Part shown: positions 1-8,786 of the stretch, piece after piece | Numbering within the stretch: position 1 is the stretch's first letter | Layout of the letters: each line of letters starts with the position of its first letter | Assembly: GCA_017621205.1 (NCBI GenBank) | Contig: JAGATQ010000030.1 | Span: 21,803-85,802, forward strand | Source: Lachnospira sp. | GTDB taxonomy: Bacteria; Bacillota; Clostridia; Lachnospirales; Lachnospiraceae | Reading direction: 5' to 3' | Length of the DNA stretch: 64,000 nt | The notes under the pieces: model-generated | Told to the model about the DNA's origin: nothing | Databases searched by the model: none | Seen by the model: only the letters and a program-made list of their open reading frames with translations | Program-made: the position numbers and the translations under genes

Positions 1-386
1 ATTACAATCTCTTCCAAGTAGGTGTCACTGCAATTGGCATCCTGTTGTACATTCCCTTTCTGTATAGAACATAAGGCTTTTAGATGCTTCTCATCTGAAC
101 TCATTACCTGCCAGTATCCCACTGCGTCAATGCAGTCTAAGTCAGATATTTTCTGAGTTATATCCTCGTCGCCATCATCATTTCTCGTGATATATCCCGT
201 ATTTTTGCACCCCTGTTTTAATGTAATTTCCAATTCTGAACGTAGATTAGAATGCATTTCATTCATTAAAAATATAGATGCAATAAGCAGTAATACAACA
301 CATGCAGTCAATAAACTAATGACTAGCTGCTTTCCCTGTAACAGCATATTATCTAATGCAAATTTAATCTGATATTTTAGCTTCAT
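1..386 (-). CDS. FtsX-type ABC permease, partial (N-terminal part)
   Basis: Reading frame runs off the left edge, leaving about 128 N-terminal residues. It opens MKLKYQIKFALDNM, has one hydrophobic segment at about residues 22-42, and continues into a hydrophilic extracellular part, as in MacB/FtsX permeases. The ATG lies 2 nt after the stop of the permease upstream, so the two are probably translationally coupled. Last visible gene of the minus-strand run that starts at the small secreted protein (1988). No ATPase is visible, so it should lie beyond the left edge. The family call is inferred from topology and context; the C-terminus cannot be judged. Confidence 0.6.
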   Translation of the reverse strand, partial: MKLKYQIKFALDNMLLQGKQLVISLLTACVVLLLIASIFLMNEMHSNLRSELEITLKQGCKNTGYITRNDDGDEDITQKISDLDCIDAVGYWQVMSSDEKHLKALCSIQKGNVQQDANCSDTYLEEIV

Positions 387-388
387 AG

Positions 389-1543
389 TTATAACTCCCT
401 TAATCCGATGGCAGGCTCGATTTTCTTCACATGTTCCGTAATCGGTGCCATGGTTAATATGATTACGATGATAAAGGCAATAAGCAACAGAGATGCATTT
501 TGAACATAGACCCGGAGGGATAATGAAAAGGATGCTGTCCTTATCATGTAAAGCGTATCAAGCAAGACTACACATAGCAACGAGATAAGCATCATCTGTA
601 CCAATTCGCCTGCTAACCGTGCTACTATCTGATAATTTTCAAAGCCATATGTTTTCAGGATAACTAAATCTTTCTGTTTTCTTACCATCCAGAGCCTTGT
701 AATCTGTATACAATTCAATATGCTTACAAAAAATAATATTCCTAATACGACTGCCTTAATGCCAGCGTAGAATTTGGCAATGGAAGTATCCTCGGAATAA
801 TCCGAAACAGCAGTGGAACAGTCAAATTCTGACTCTATTGTATCCATAAGCTGTTTTGCAGAATCTGTAACATCCTGTGTATTGCTTCCTAGGCATATAT
901 CAAGTGACCAGCCATATAGCAAGTGTTTAGCAACACGTTGGTGAATAATATCCTTTTGATAGTCTATATCTGGTAAATAAAAAAAGCTTATTTCCATATC
1001 GTATCCAGAAGCCTGATAATTCTCGAATACACCGGTAACAAAATATGGTTCACCATTAATTTTTATAATTTCACCCTCTTCAGACTGTTCCACATATGCC
1101 TTTGCGGAATCGCTGATAACCGCATATTTTTTCCCACTGTTTATTTGCTCCTTGGTTGGGTAATAGCCTGATTGTAATGTGCGGTACCATTCTTCACTAT
1201 ATGATAATATGATATCTGTGGGTTCATACTGTGCTGCACTTCCGATGGGCAGATAGATGTCTCTGATATATGTGGTATCGGTCTGTCGGGAAAGAATATG
1301 TAATAATTCATCCGCTTTAATTATTGCCTGCTGTTGTTCTGCCATTGTCTGTTGCCGTCTTTCCGGCACATTGGTAGCAGTAGTGAACTGAACATGATTC
1401 TGATAGGCTGTCTCGGTCTGGGACTTAACCATCTGGGTGAACCACGCATTGAGCAGATGATATCCGTTTAGTACAATAAAAAAGGATAAACCGAAGCCGA
1501 TAATAAATAAGATAAAGGTTTCCTTGTCTCGGATTTTTAACAT
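389..1543 (-). CDS. FtsX-like ABC transporter permease
   Basis: 384 aa from the ATG at 1543, which has AGGAG 7 nt upstream; a longer frame to 1582 lacks a ribosome site. One membrane segment near the N-terminus (about 12-34), a large extracellular region to about 255, then three hydrophobic segments (about 262-282, 312-335, 348-370). This is the MacB_PCD + FtsX layout of permeases that move peptides or lipids or pass mechanical signals, rather than a classic solute channel. Sits between a small secreted protein gene and a second permease, which suggests an exporter or immunity complex for that protein. Substrate unknown. Confidence 0.7.
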   Translation of the reverse strand: MLKIRDKETFILFIIGFGLSFFIVLNGYHLLNAWFTQMVKSQTETAYQNHVQFTTATNVPERRQQTMAEQQQAIIKADELLHILSRQTDTTYIRDIYLPIGSAAQYEPTDIILSYSEEWYRTLQSGYYPTKEQINSGKKYAVISDSAKAYVEQSEEGEIIKINGEPYFVTGVFENYQASGYDMEISFFYLPDIDYQKDIIHQRVAKHLLYGWSLDICLGSNTQDVTDSAKQLMDTIESEFDCSTAVSDYSEDTSIAKFYAGIKAVVLGILFFVSILNCIQITRLWMVRKQKDLVILKTYGFENYQIVARLAGELVQMMLISLLCVVLLDTLYMIRTASFSLSLRVYVQNASLLLIAFIIVIILTMAPITEHVKKIEPAIGLREL

Positions 1544-1598
1544 AGTTTTGCTCCTGATTTTTATTTCATTTAAAGAAAACAATCCGTGTTTTATAATA

Positions 1599-1988
1599 TT
1601 ATTTTACAGTGACGGTATCTGGTTTTCCCTCAAGTTCTAGAGTTGCTGTAACACTTGTATTGGATAATCCAAATCCTTTATTACCGTTTAATGGATTATG
1701 ATACCAAAATTTTTTGCTAAGGGAACCATTTTTATTTCCTTCAATTGTCAAGGTACCCGCATTAGATTTTATGATTTTATCTGCATCTTTTCCGCCTACT
1801 CTGGCACCATATCCCACAAAATCTACAAGTTCATTTAACTTTCCATTAGTAAAAATCACATTTGCACTTGCATTAACATCCCCTGAGCTTACATATAATG
1901 ATTTGGAAGCAGCAAAGGCAACAGTAGAATATGCCAGACATAATAAACATACACAGATTAATAGGCTTTTTCTTCTTTTTAATTTCAT
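1599..1988 (-). CDS. Small secreted protein upstream of FtsX permeases
   Basis: 129 aa with a clear signal peptide: basic MKLKRRKS start, hydrophobic stretch, and AFA-A cleavage site near residue 27. The mature part (about 100 aa) has no cysteine and is rich in glycine, asparagine and serine (repeated NG/GN pairs), suggesting a beta-rich extracellular protein. GGAGAGG lies 5 nt before the ATG. First gene after a consensus promoter (2101-2129) and followed by two permeases. The plan resembles loci for secreted bacteriocin-like proteins of the lactococcin 972 type with their transporter, but I do not recognise the sequence. A second locus with the same logic lies at 45055. Confidence 0.6.
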   Translation of the reverse strand: MKLKRRKSLLICVCLLCLAYSTVAFAASKSLYVSSGDVNASANVIFTNGKLNELVDFVGYGARVGGKDADKIIKSNAGTLTIEGNKNGSLSKKFWYHNPLNGNKGFGLSNTSVTATLELEGKPDTVTVK

Positions 1989-2019
1989 ACGACCTCTCCT
2001 TTAATTTAACAAATTTTAC

Positions 2020-2070
2020 GTTATTGCGAAACTCGTAATCGTTAGGCAGATAGTTTCGCAATTACCTAAT
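2020..2070. repeat. Short hairpin element in the leader of the secreted-protein gene
   Basis: Inverted repeat with perfect 11-bp arms: ATTGCGAAACT (2023-2033) and AGTTTCGCAAT (2052-2062). It carries GGCAGATAG between the arms. Arms and the GCAGATAG word match the ends of the larger elements at 25023 and 25243, so this looks like a deletion derivative of that family. It lies in the 5' untranslated leader, between promoter and ribosome site. Confidence 0.6.
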
Positions 2071-2100
2071 CAAATTAACACAGATTGTTCTCATATAGAA

Positions 2101-2129
2101 ATTATAATTAAAATTAACAAATTTGTCAA
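2101..2129 (-). promoter_or_regulatory. Consensus sigma-A promoter for secreted protein/permease operon
   Basis: On the minus strand TTGACA (2124-2129) and TATAAT (2101-2106) are separated by exactly 17 bp, a perfect vegetative promoter. The predicted start near 2094 gives a leader of about 105 nt holding the hairpin at 2020-2070. The secreted protein and permeases can therefore be expressed apart from the two-component genes upstream. Confidence 0.8.
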
Positions 2130-2169
2130 TTGCTGAATTATTTTAGTGATTTTTAGTATTTGCTTTCCC

Positions 2170-2997
2170 CTACCTCGCCAACTGATATGGAATTTCACAA
2201 TAAATAAAGCCGTCTTGTCTCTGTGCCGTATATACAAGCAGATAACTATAATTTTGTTTCTCGGTAATAAGGGCATCAACCTCATCCATGGTGGTTAGCG
2301 TAATATTTTCTGGCAGAGTAACATAACCACTTATGAGTTCTTCTGCTGAACATTGCTCCCCTTCATACATTGGCAGAGCCGAAAACACATCTTTGGTTAT
2401 GGGGACAAAGGACGCATTTGGTGCCTCCTCCTCTTTCAAAAATTCCTTGCTATGTTCCATGGTTGCATTTGTAGTAGCTTGTAGAAGGGTTCCATTTTCC
2501 ATCATGTAAATCGTATGCGTCTCGCTGCCATCATAACGAATAAAATGAAACTTCCAGAAATAAGCAGCATAAGTGTGAAAGTGACTGTCTGTCGCTTTAA
2601 AAAAATCAGCCTCCCATGTATACCAGTTGCCGAAGCCAGAGTTTAGGTTTACCGGATAATGACCGGAGGAGTAGAGATCATAGATGGAGGATTTTACCAG
2701 CTTTAGGGCATCAGCTTTGTTTAAGGTAGCTTCCTCCTCATTAGCATTGGTAACCTTACTTTCCCAAGCCCCGCTAATAAGCTGTATACGCTCATAATCA
2801 CTGAGCTGCAAGGAAGCATTTTTCATGATAGTTGGGTTGTTCTGGTTGTCTGATTGCTGAATGTTTTCTATCTGATGAATCTGGCTGCGGGCGTGGTAGT
2901 TAAGGGCAAGGTCTGGTAATAGAAAACCGCCGCATACGGATAAAAGAACGCAGGACAATAGTACCAATCGTTTTTTTGAAAATGTAAAATGCTTCAT
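2170..2997 (-). CDS. Exported protein encoded with a two-component system
   Basis: 275 aa from the ATG at 2997, which overlaps the stop of the histidine kinase gene by 4 nt (ATGA) and has GGAGGAG upstream. An N-terminal hydrophobic segment (about 10-28) indicates a membrane anchor or uncleaved signal; the rest is extracytoplasmic. No known domain recognised. The tight coupling to the kinase suggests an accessory for sensing or a regulated output. Followed by about 180 nt before the next gene, which has its own promoter. Confidence 0.55.
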   Translation of the reverse strand: MKHFTFSKKRLVLLSCVLLSVCGGFLLPDLALNYHARSQIHQIENIQQSDNQNNPTIMKNASLQLSDYERIQLISGAWESKVTNANEEEATLNKADALKLVKSSIYDLYSSGHYPVNLNSGFGNWYTWEADFFKATDSHFHTYAAYFWKFHFIRYDGSETHTIYMMENGTLLQATTNATMEHSKEFLKEEEAPNASFVPITKDVFSALPMYEGEQCSAEELISGYVTLPENITLTTMDEVDALITEKQNYSYLLVYTAQRQDGFIYCEIPYQLAR

Positions 2998-4424
2998 TGC
3001 TGCTCCTCCTTCCATGGGAGTAATGTAATAATGACGGTGGTTCCTTGGTTTAAGGTGCTTTCTAAGAACCATTCTGCATGATGCCGCTCTAATATTATTG
3101 AAACGAGGGATAGTCCCAAGCCGGCCCCACCCTCCCTTCGGGTACGGGATTTGTCTACCATATAAAACTCATCGCATACCCGCTTCACATCTTCTTTCGT
3201 CATACCGATTCCATTATCCGTAACGCAAATCTGATAACGGCAATCATCGGTTGCCTGCCCGGTAATGGTTATTATGTCGTCCTTTTTTGAGGCTTTTCTG
3301 GCATTGTCAATGAGGTTAATAAACACCGTTTTTAAAAGCTCAATATCTCCGCTAATGTAAAAGGGAGAAAGCGTTGTCGATAGGGTAAGTCCTTTGGCAG
3401 TAAGCATTGGGGAAACACTTTGTGTTACCTCTTCAAATAGCCGGGTAACCGATAGCTTCTTTAATGGAATCTCATTTTGGGAAAGATAAATTAAATCAAA
3501 TAGCTTTCGTGACATAATTTCCAGACGTTTTCCTTCTGAAAAGATATAGTTAGCGGCAAGAACCTGCCGTTCCTTTGTCAATTCTTTGGAGCGGAGCATA
3601 TCGGCATAACCGATAATGGAAGTCATAGGAGTTTTCATTTCATGGGTAAAATCTGCCACAAATTGTTCCTTCTGCTTAATCATTGCAGTTAGGGTGTCAA
3701 TGTGTTCGTTAATGGAGCATGCCATAAGATTAAAGCTTTTGGCAAGCTCGCCAATTTCATCCTTTGTTTTTATTTCAGCACGTGCCTGATAGTCTCCATC
3801 AGATAGCCGGTTTGCCACCAGATGTAATTGCTCCAGCGGGCGGGTTAACATCCTGCTGATAACAAACATAAGAAGGGAGCATAGGACAAGCACAAAAAAT
3901 AATCCCATTTTAAAAAAACGGATTTGTTTGTGCATTAGTGTATAAGCAGAGGTTACATCTGTTTTTGTCACGACGTAAAGATTGGTGTCGTGAATAACAT
4001 TTTTTGAGGTAACGTACATTTGATAGAAGTTCTTTTCCTTTTCCAGCAGGACATGTTTGGTGCCAAGGGTAAGCTTGTCAAATAGGGTATCGTCTGGCGG
4101 GGTGTCATTACCACCTTGAAAGAGAAGTTGTTCATTAAAATAAATAAAGATGGTTTCATCCATAGTCATCATGCCACTATGCACCCGGGTACCAATTTCT
4201 GGAATTGCACTGCTAATCTGGGCAACGGACACATCCGAATTCATGATATCCAAAAGCTCATATTCCACATTGGACTGTACCAGATTATTCTGTAGTAGTG
4301 CCTGTTCCTTTAGGCTTTCCAGTGCCAGGGAAAAATTCTGGCGAATCATGATATACCCTAATATACCTAATGCAATTGACAATAATATGATGTTCGATGC
4401 CAATACTTTATCCCGAAACCGCAT
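2994..4424 (-). CDS. Membrane sensor histidine kinase
   Basis: 476 aa. First membrane segment at about 8-27, extracellular sensor region of about 140 residues, second membrane segment about 171-192, HAMP linker about 193-245, then HisKA with the phospho-acceptor histidine in DFTHEMKTPMTS. HATPase follows with N box (NLIDNARKAS), DNGIGM and GGAGLGLSLV. Autophosphorylates and passes phosphate to the OmpR-type regulator encoded just upstream (3-nt gap). The signal is unknown; the small secreted protein and exporter genes downstream suggest an envelope or peptide stimulus, an inference from context. Confidence 0.9.
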   Translation of the reverse strand: MRFRDKVLASNIILLSIALGILGYIMIRQNFSLALESLKEQALLQNNLVQSNVEYELLDIMNSDVSVAQISSAIPEIGTRVHSGMMTMDETIFIYFNEQLLFQGGNDTPPDDTLFDKLTLGTKHVLLEKEKNFYQMYVTSKNVIHDTNLYVVTKTDVTSAYTLMHKQIRFFKMGLFFVLVLCSLLMFVISRMLTRPLEQLHLVANRLSDGDYQARAEIKTKDEIGELAKSFNLMACSINEHIDTLTAMIKQKEQFVADFTHEMKTPMTSIIGYADMLRSKELTKERQVLAANYIFSEGKRLEIMSRKLFDLIYLSQNEIPLKKLSVTRLFEEVTQSVSPMLTAKGLTLSTTLSPFYISGDIELLKTVFINLIDNARKASKKDDIITITGQATDDCRYQICVTDNGIGMTKEDVKRVCDEFYMVDKSRTRREGGAGLGLSLVSIILERHHAEWFLESTLNQGTTVIITLLPWKEEQQ

Positions 4425-4427
4425 AGT

Positions 4428-5081
4428 TTATTCCTCCAGCCGGTAGCCGATGCCATAGATGGTTTTCAACTGCTTGTCTAATCCTGTTTTTTTGCGAAGC
4501 CGTTGCATGTGAAGGTCCAAGGTTCTCGTTTCCTCCATATATTCTTTTTCCCAGACTGCTTCGTAAATATGCTCCCGAAAGAGTGTTGTTCCCACATTTC
4601 TAAAAAACAGGGTTAAAAGCTCATATTCCTTTGGGGTCAGTTCTAATGGCTGTTCCCCCTTTTTTGCCTGTCGAATCTCTGTATTAATGGTAATATCTGC
4701 AAAGGAAAGGGTTTCATCTGTTTTATGAAAACGCCGGAGTACTACCTGTACTCTGGCAAGCAGCTCCACAATCTCAAAGGGTTTAACAATGTAATCCTCC
4801 GAGCCAAGATTTAGTCCTTTCACCCGGTCCTCTAAGGAGCCCTTGGCGGTTAGAAAAATGACCGGAATTTTCATGGGTTTTATATATTCAAATAGTTCAT
4901 AGCCGTCCACCTTTGGAAGCATGATATCAAGCAGCACTAAGTCAAAGCTTTGTTCCTCTAATAAATCGGCGGCGGCAAGCCCATCATAAGCAGTGGTACA
5001 TAGGTAGCCGGCATCAGAAAGATTCATTTTAATGAGGTCGGAAATAGGGCGTTCATCTTCAACTATTAATATTTTTACCAT
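4428..5081 (-). CDS. OmpR-family response regulator
   Basis: 217 aa. Receiver domain with acidic pocket ED (8-9), phospho-acceptor Asp52 in LVLLDIMLPK, conserved TAK and KPF motifs, followed by a winged-helix DNA-binding domain (about 125-217) with the ELTPKEYELL signature. Partner of the kinase that starts at 4424. AAGGAGG precedes the ATG. Together with the exported protein at 2997 it forms a three-gene operon; targets could include the promoter at 2101, which is not shown by the sequence. Confidence 0.92.
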   Translation of the reverse strand: MVKILIVEDERPISDLIKMNLSDAGYLCTTAYDGLAAADLLEEQSFDLVLLDIMLPKVDGYELFEYIKPMKIPVIFLTAKGSLEDRVKGLNLGSEDYIVKPFEIVELLARVQVVLRRFHKTDETLSFADITINTEIRQAKKGEQPLELTPKEYELLTLFFRNVGTTLFREHIYEAVWEKEYMEETRTLDLHMQRLRKKTGLDKQLKTIYGIGYRLEE

Positions 5082-5191
5082 GCCTTGTTGCCTCCTTGTT
5101 TTATGCAGGAATATAGAAACCGCCTATTATAAATAAGTTTATTTCTGCGGGGTATTTTACTGATAAAATGTATCTTAATTGTATCATCTTT

Positions 5192-6343
5192 CTAAGAAGC
5201 ATTAAGAATTAGCTCTCCCGTTAGATGAACCTGATCAAATTGAAACTCCATTCCAAACAGATACTTTAAATCAGACTCAGACATTGTGACGATAGGATTG
5301 GTGCCACTCTGCCACAAAAGCCGTCCTCGCATAGAATATTCCTTGCCATTTTTAAAACAATGTAGCTGCATATGATTCATACCATATCCCTTCAGACACA
5401 ATTCAACCTCATCGGCATCCTTGCTCCAGATAATGGAGCGTTTTGATAGTTTGACACTCCAGCCCAAGGTTCTTAAAGGTGTAGCGAGCTTATCGGGATA
5501 AAATGGGCAGCCCTTATATTCTATACAGGACTGGTCAATAACATATTCGCTGTTTTCCTTGCGATACACCACGCAGTCAATCACCGTTTCATCACGAAAG
5601 GTTATATTGCGTATTGCTGGAGCTGGATGCTTCGTTAATACCTCGGCAGAAAGTGTTTCCGAAAGCTTCCCATCCCGCACAAGCTTAACATAGGCATCCT
5701 GTGCATTTTCCAGAAAATCGTTCACGCTTTTTTTATCAAAAAGGTGCTCTGTTGGATAATGGTAGTATACCCCGAATTGATAATTGTTTTCCTTTATTCC
5801 AATCGTTATACCGGGGCGTATTTGGGTAATTTTCTTGTCAGGGACAATGTAGCCGGAATCGGGAATCGCTTGTGCCTTTTCTAAAAAATCATCTATATAT
5901 TCAAGGGCAGTCTCAATCTCTTCGTAGCTTTCAAAATACAAAATATAGTTTGATGCAAAGCAATAATGATTATCCGTGTCTATTCTTTCTGCTTCAAAAT
6001 CCCCCTCCATCAGTTGTGCAAGCAGTTCGGGATACTTTCTTAGATACATGGTAGGGTAATCCTCCTGGTAGGAATAGGTGTAACCCATAAAACCGCCACT
6101 GTATACTTTAGAAATATGGCAAATAATTCCTGAACCGCTTTCAAAGGTATAGAGTGTGTCTGTTCCCTTGTGTGGAGAAAATTTTTTGCAGTCCTTAAGG
6201 GTAAAGGTATCATTATACTTTTTCTCAAGATAGGTGGTGAGTGATTCTTCAGAAAGTTCTTTTGGTTTATTTGTGCAGCCACAAAGTCCTAAAATAACAG
6301 GTATAATTGCAAAAATATACAAGATATATATGAATCTGCGCAT
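5192..6343 (-). CDS. Putative lipoprotein of unknown function
   Basis: 383 aa from the ATG at 6343, chosen because GGAGG sits 8 nt upstream. The frame stays open to 6547, but that stretch is a remnant of another gene. Signal peptide with lipobox-like LGLCGC (Cys about 23), so a lipid-anchored extracellular protein is likely. The mature part is acidic and aromatic-rich, with no recognised domain. Stands alone between the two-component operon and an Rpn-like nuclease gene. Confidence 0.55.
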   Translation of the reverse strand: MRRFIYILYIFAIIPVILGLCGCTNKPKELSEESLTTYLEKKYNDTFTLKDCKKFSPHKGTDTLYTFESGSGIICHISKVYSGGFMGYTYSYQEDYPTMYLRKYPELLAQLMEGDFEAERIDTDNHYCFASNYILYFESYEEIETALEYIDDFLEKAQAIPDSGYIVPDKKITQIRPGITIGIKENNYQFGVYYHYPTEHLFDKKSVNDFLENAQDAYVKLVRDGKLSETLSAEVLTKHPAPAIRNITFRDETVIDCVVYRKENSEYVIDQSCIEYKGCPFYPDKLATPLRTLGWSVKLSKRSIIWSKDADEVELCLKGYGMNHMQLHCFKNGKEYSMRGRLLWQSGTNPIVTMSESDLKYLFGMEFQFDQVHLTGELILNAS

Positions 6344-6477
6344 AGGGTATTCCTCCGATGGATGTACCAGTCTGTTTCTGATAGGTTTATTGTGCTGTTT
6401 TTCCTTAAAAATGTCAAGAGATATAAAAAGATATTCTTGTAATAATCCAATTCCAATCCGCTGTCCCGGAAACGTAT

Positions 6478-6590
6478 AGCCAATCTTTTGAATTTTTACA
6501 TTGGCAATGCTGCCATCCTCCAGTTGCACCACGATATCTGTAATCAACAGCCCTTCTAACCGATCTGGTACATATATTCCGGATTCATGT
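6478..6590 (-). pseudogene. Remnant of a transposase-associated protein
   Basis: In one frame the minus strand reads ESGIYVPDRLEGLLI, then DIVVQLEDGSIANVKIQKIG and YTFPGQR, a run resembling the conserved core of IS-associated or PD-(D/E)XK transposase proteins, as I recall them. The similarity stops after PGQR and the frame runs by chance into the lipoprotein signal peptide. No start codon with a ribosome site. Interpreted as a leftover of a deleted mobile gene. Confidence 0.4.
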
Positions 6591-6592
6591 AA

Positions 6593-6635
6593 AAAACCAT
6601 CAGTGACAGAAACAACTGCAACTGATGGTCATAAT
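6593..6635 (-). terminator. Rho-independent terminator of the Rpn-like gene
   Basis: Minus-strand stem ACCATCAGT/ACTGATGGT followed by TTTTTT, 16 nt beyond the stop codon at 6651. Confidence 0.75.
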
Positions 6636-6650
6636 AAATTTTAATCTTCA

Positions 6651-7541
6651 CTACCTTTTATCCAGAATCTCCTTTATCCGGTCCTCTGTCATATCATACT
6701 CAAGCATGATATCTCGTATCACATCATCTATATTCGCTCCATATTTTAATGTCTGTTTAACTGAATAACGTATGCCCTGTTCGATGCCTTCTTCTCGACC
6801 TTGCTCCATGCCCTCCCGATACTTTTCCTTTGCGTGTTCCATACCACGTTCCATTCCTTCCCGATATCTCTGTCGTTCCAGTTCCATCATCGTCATATAT
6901 TCCACCCTCCATTCTTCTTTGCTTTTTACCTTATCTACTTCCTTCTGCATTTCTTTAGCGATTCCTGCCGTCGCCAGCTCTCCATTAAAGAAATTCATTA
7001 AGTCCAGGAATTCCTCATCAATATCGTCAACAGTTCCTGTGGTATTGATAAATACCTTTACCGCCTCATCCGGCAAAACTAAATCAAGTTCCTCAACACA
7101 CCGATTCTCAAAAGTATAGATGTGCCGTCCTTTTCCAAACAAATCGAATGTACAAATAAAGATAACATAGCTTCGTTCCAGCTTATTGTAATCGTCTCCG
7201 GGTTCTAACAAATTTAAATCTATCATTCCCTGATAATACCTGCTTCGCTTAGAAAGGTTCGCATGTCTGGAATTCTGCATCTCAATATTATAGATTGTGC
7301 CATATTCATCATTCAGATATACATCCAGCCGTATACCCTTCAAGTGATAAAACTTTTTTAAGGTTTTCTCATCGTTATAATATTCTATCCTGCGAATTCT
7401 AATATGTAGAATCATCTCCAGAAACTTCTTACATAGCTGCTCATTAAGCATGACTTTTGCAAACATAAAGTTATCTGTAATCGTTAAATCTTCGTAGCGT
7501 TTTTCACCTTCAAAATATTGGTTTTCTATTGTTTTATTCAA
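6651..7541 (-). CDS. Rpn-like PD-(D/E)XK nuclease family protein (copy 1)
   Basis: 296 aa using a TTG start at 7541 with AAGGAG 7 nt upstream. This start is supported by its paralogue at 32536, which aligns from its ATG and has the same length. The N-terminal DNFMFAKVM segment and GIRLDVYLNDEYG...YNIEMQ fit the PD-(D/E)XK core of recombination-promoting nuclease/PDDEXK transposase proteins. The C-terminus carries charged repeats (YREGMERGMEHAKEKYREGM) likely to form a coiled coil. Such proteins can move by a self-encoded nuclease or favour recombination. Copy 2 is about 80-85% identical by eye, with conserved promoter and upstream sequence, so this is a recent duplication. Confidence 0.75.
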   Translation of the reverse strand: MNKTIENQYFEGEKRYEDLTITDNFMFAKVMLNEQLCKKFLEMILHIRIRRIEYYNDEKTLKKFYHLKGIRLDVYLNDEYGTIYNIEMQNSRHANLSKRSRYYQGMIDLNLLEPGDDYNKLERSYVIFICTFDLFGKGRHIYTFENRCVEELDLVLPDEAVKVFINTTGTVDDIDEEFLDLMNFFNGELATAGIAKEMQKEVDKVKSKEEWRVEYMTMMELERQRYREGMERGMEHAKEKYREGMEQGREEGIEQGIRYSVKQTLKYGANIDDVIRDIMLEYDMTEDRIKEILDKR

Positions 7542-7554
7542 ATCTTCACTCCTT

Positions 7555-7583
7555 ATTATACTAATCATTTGAGAGATATGCAA
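7555..7583 (-). promoter_or_regulatory. Promoter of Rpn-like gene copy 1
   Basis: TTGCAT (7578-7583), 17 bp, TATAAT (7555-7560) on the minus strand. The -10 is 13 nt from the TTG start, so the leader is only a few nt and part of the ribosome site may be missing. Copy 2 has the same boxes and spacing at 32494-32522. Confidence 0.7.
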
Positions 7584-7735
7584 CTTATTTGAAGCATGAT
7601 AATGCAATGGTTGACACTAATATGTTAGCACGCGGGAAGGAAATCGTCCAACACTTTATAGTTGTCAAATACAGCGGCAACTAATAATGTTGGGATAAGT
7701 TTATGTTGGTTTAAACAACATAAAGAAAATAATTA

Positions 7736-7787
7736 TTGACAACTTTCCTTGTCAATGGTATGATTCTTGTGACAAGAATTCTTGTCA
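7736..7787 (+). promoter_or_regulatory. Promoter with two inverted-repeat operators for the CPBP gene
   Basis: TTGACA (7736-7741), 17 bp, TATGAT (7759-7764). Two palindromes overlap it: TTGACAA-N6-TTGTCAA at 7736-7755 and TGACAAGAATTCTTGTCA at 7770-7787, with centres 33 bp apart. Exactly this layout recurs at 33580-33632 in front of the XRE/DUF3169 operon, so one dimeric repressor probably controls both. Confidence 0.75.
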
Positions 7788-7823
7788 TTTTCGATATTAA
7801 AGTAAAAGAGAAAGGATTGACAC

Positions 7824-8786
7824 ATGGAAACAAATAATACGATTGATAATGAGCAGACCGAGAATAACGAAAAGACCAGCCGCCAGAAAAGAAAGTTTGG
7901 TGATAATTTTTTGGTCCTCTACATAGAAGTGTTTGCAATAGTTCTTTTAGGGCAGATGTTAGGAAGCTTTCTGGTTGGTTTGGGAATAGGTATTATTTCA
8001 GGCTTTGTTCCTCAAATTGAGAAATCTGAAGCGGTGCAGACAGGTGGGATGTATATTATCTTTATCGGTATCTGGATATTTGCACTTTTATGTATTGGGC
8101 TTAGCAGGAATGAACGCCCGATTCTAAGGACACTTCTCACAAAACCCAAGGGAAATACCCCTCTTATGCTGCTTCTTGGCGTTGTAATTGGTTTTGGCAT
8201 GAATGGTTTTTGTATTTTGCTTGCCTGGTTAAATAAAGATATTGTTCTTTATTTTGATTCGTTCCAGCCACTTTCACTTATCATAATCTTTATTACGGTT
8301 TTTATACAGTCATCGGCAGAGGAGCTGGTATGCAGAGGATATTTATATCAGAAGCTGCGAAAGGGATATAAAAGTCCGGTTGTTGCAATTGTGGGGAATT
8401 CGTTGTTTTTTGCTATTCTGCATTTGGGAAACGAAGGGGTTACTGTTTTATCAATAATTAATATTTTTCTGGTAGGAATTTTCTGCTCCCTTATTGTTTA
8501 CTATATGGACAGCTTATGGTGTGCCTTTGCTGTCCATACAGCGTGGAATTTTACGCAGAACATTGTATTCGGGTTGCCAAACAGTGGAATAGTAGTGCCA
8601 TTTTCCATATTTAAGCTGGATGCAAGCACTGCAACCAATAGTTTTGCCTATAATGTGGGCTTTGGTATAGAGGGAACGATTGTGGCCGATGTCGTATTCC
8701 TTGTGGGCTGTGTGGCATTGTTTTTCTGGGGCAGGAAATTTGGTAAAGAGCCTTATGATGTCTGGGCAGAGGAAAAAGCGGTGTAG
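7824..8786 (+). CDS. CPBP-family intramembrane glutamic endopeptidase (Abi-like)
   Basis: 320 aa, about eight hydrophobic segments after a 30-residue polar N-terminus. The three CPBP motifs are present: SAEELVCRGYLYQ (EExxxR, about 168-177), FAILHLGN (about 194-201) and VHTAWNFTQN (about 237-246), giving the Glu/His active site in the membrane. Members cleave prenyl-CAAX-like substrates or membrane peptides, and in Firmicutes often give self-immunity to bacteriocins. AAAGGA precedes the ATG. Its promoter carries two operators shared with the XRE/DUF3169 operon, which suggests co-regulation. Substrate unknown. Confidence 0.85.
   Translation: METNNTIDNEQTENNEKTSRQKRKFGDNFLVLYIEVFAIVLLGQMLGSFLVGLGIGIISGFVPQIEKSEAVQTGGMYIIFIGIWIFALLCIGLSRNERPILRTLLTKPKGNTPLMLLLGVVIGFGMNGFCILLAWLNKDIVLYFDSFQPLSLIIIFITVFIQSSAEELVCRGYLYQKLRKGYKSPVVAIVGNSLFFAILHLGNEGVTVLSIINIFLVGIFCSLIVYYMDSLWCAFAVHTAWNFTQNIVFGLPNSGIVVPFSIFKLDASTATNSFAYNVGFGIEGTIVADVVFLVGCVALFFWGRKFGKEPYDVWAEEKAV

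Noticed and set aside
187..372. 61-codon plus-strand frame at the left edge
   Set aside because: Antisense to the partial FtsX permease, which has better codon use and coupling to its upstream gene.
1599..1988. Assignment of the small secreted protein to lactococcin 972
   Set aside because: Gene order is similar, but size and sequence motifs do not clearly match, and the permeases are of different length from the usual partner.
6651..7541. Complete insertion sequence around Rpn-like copy 1
   Set aside because: No terminal inverted repeats or target-site duplications could be found around either copy.
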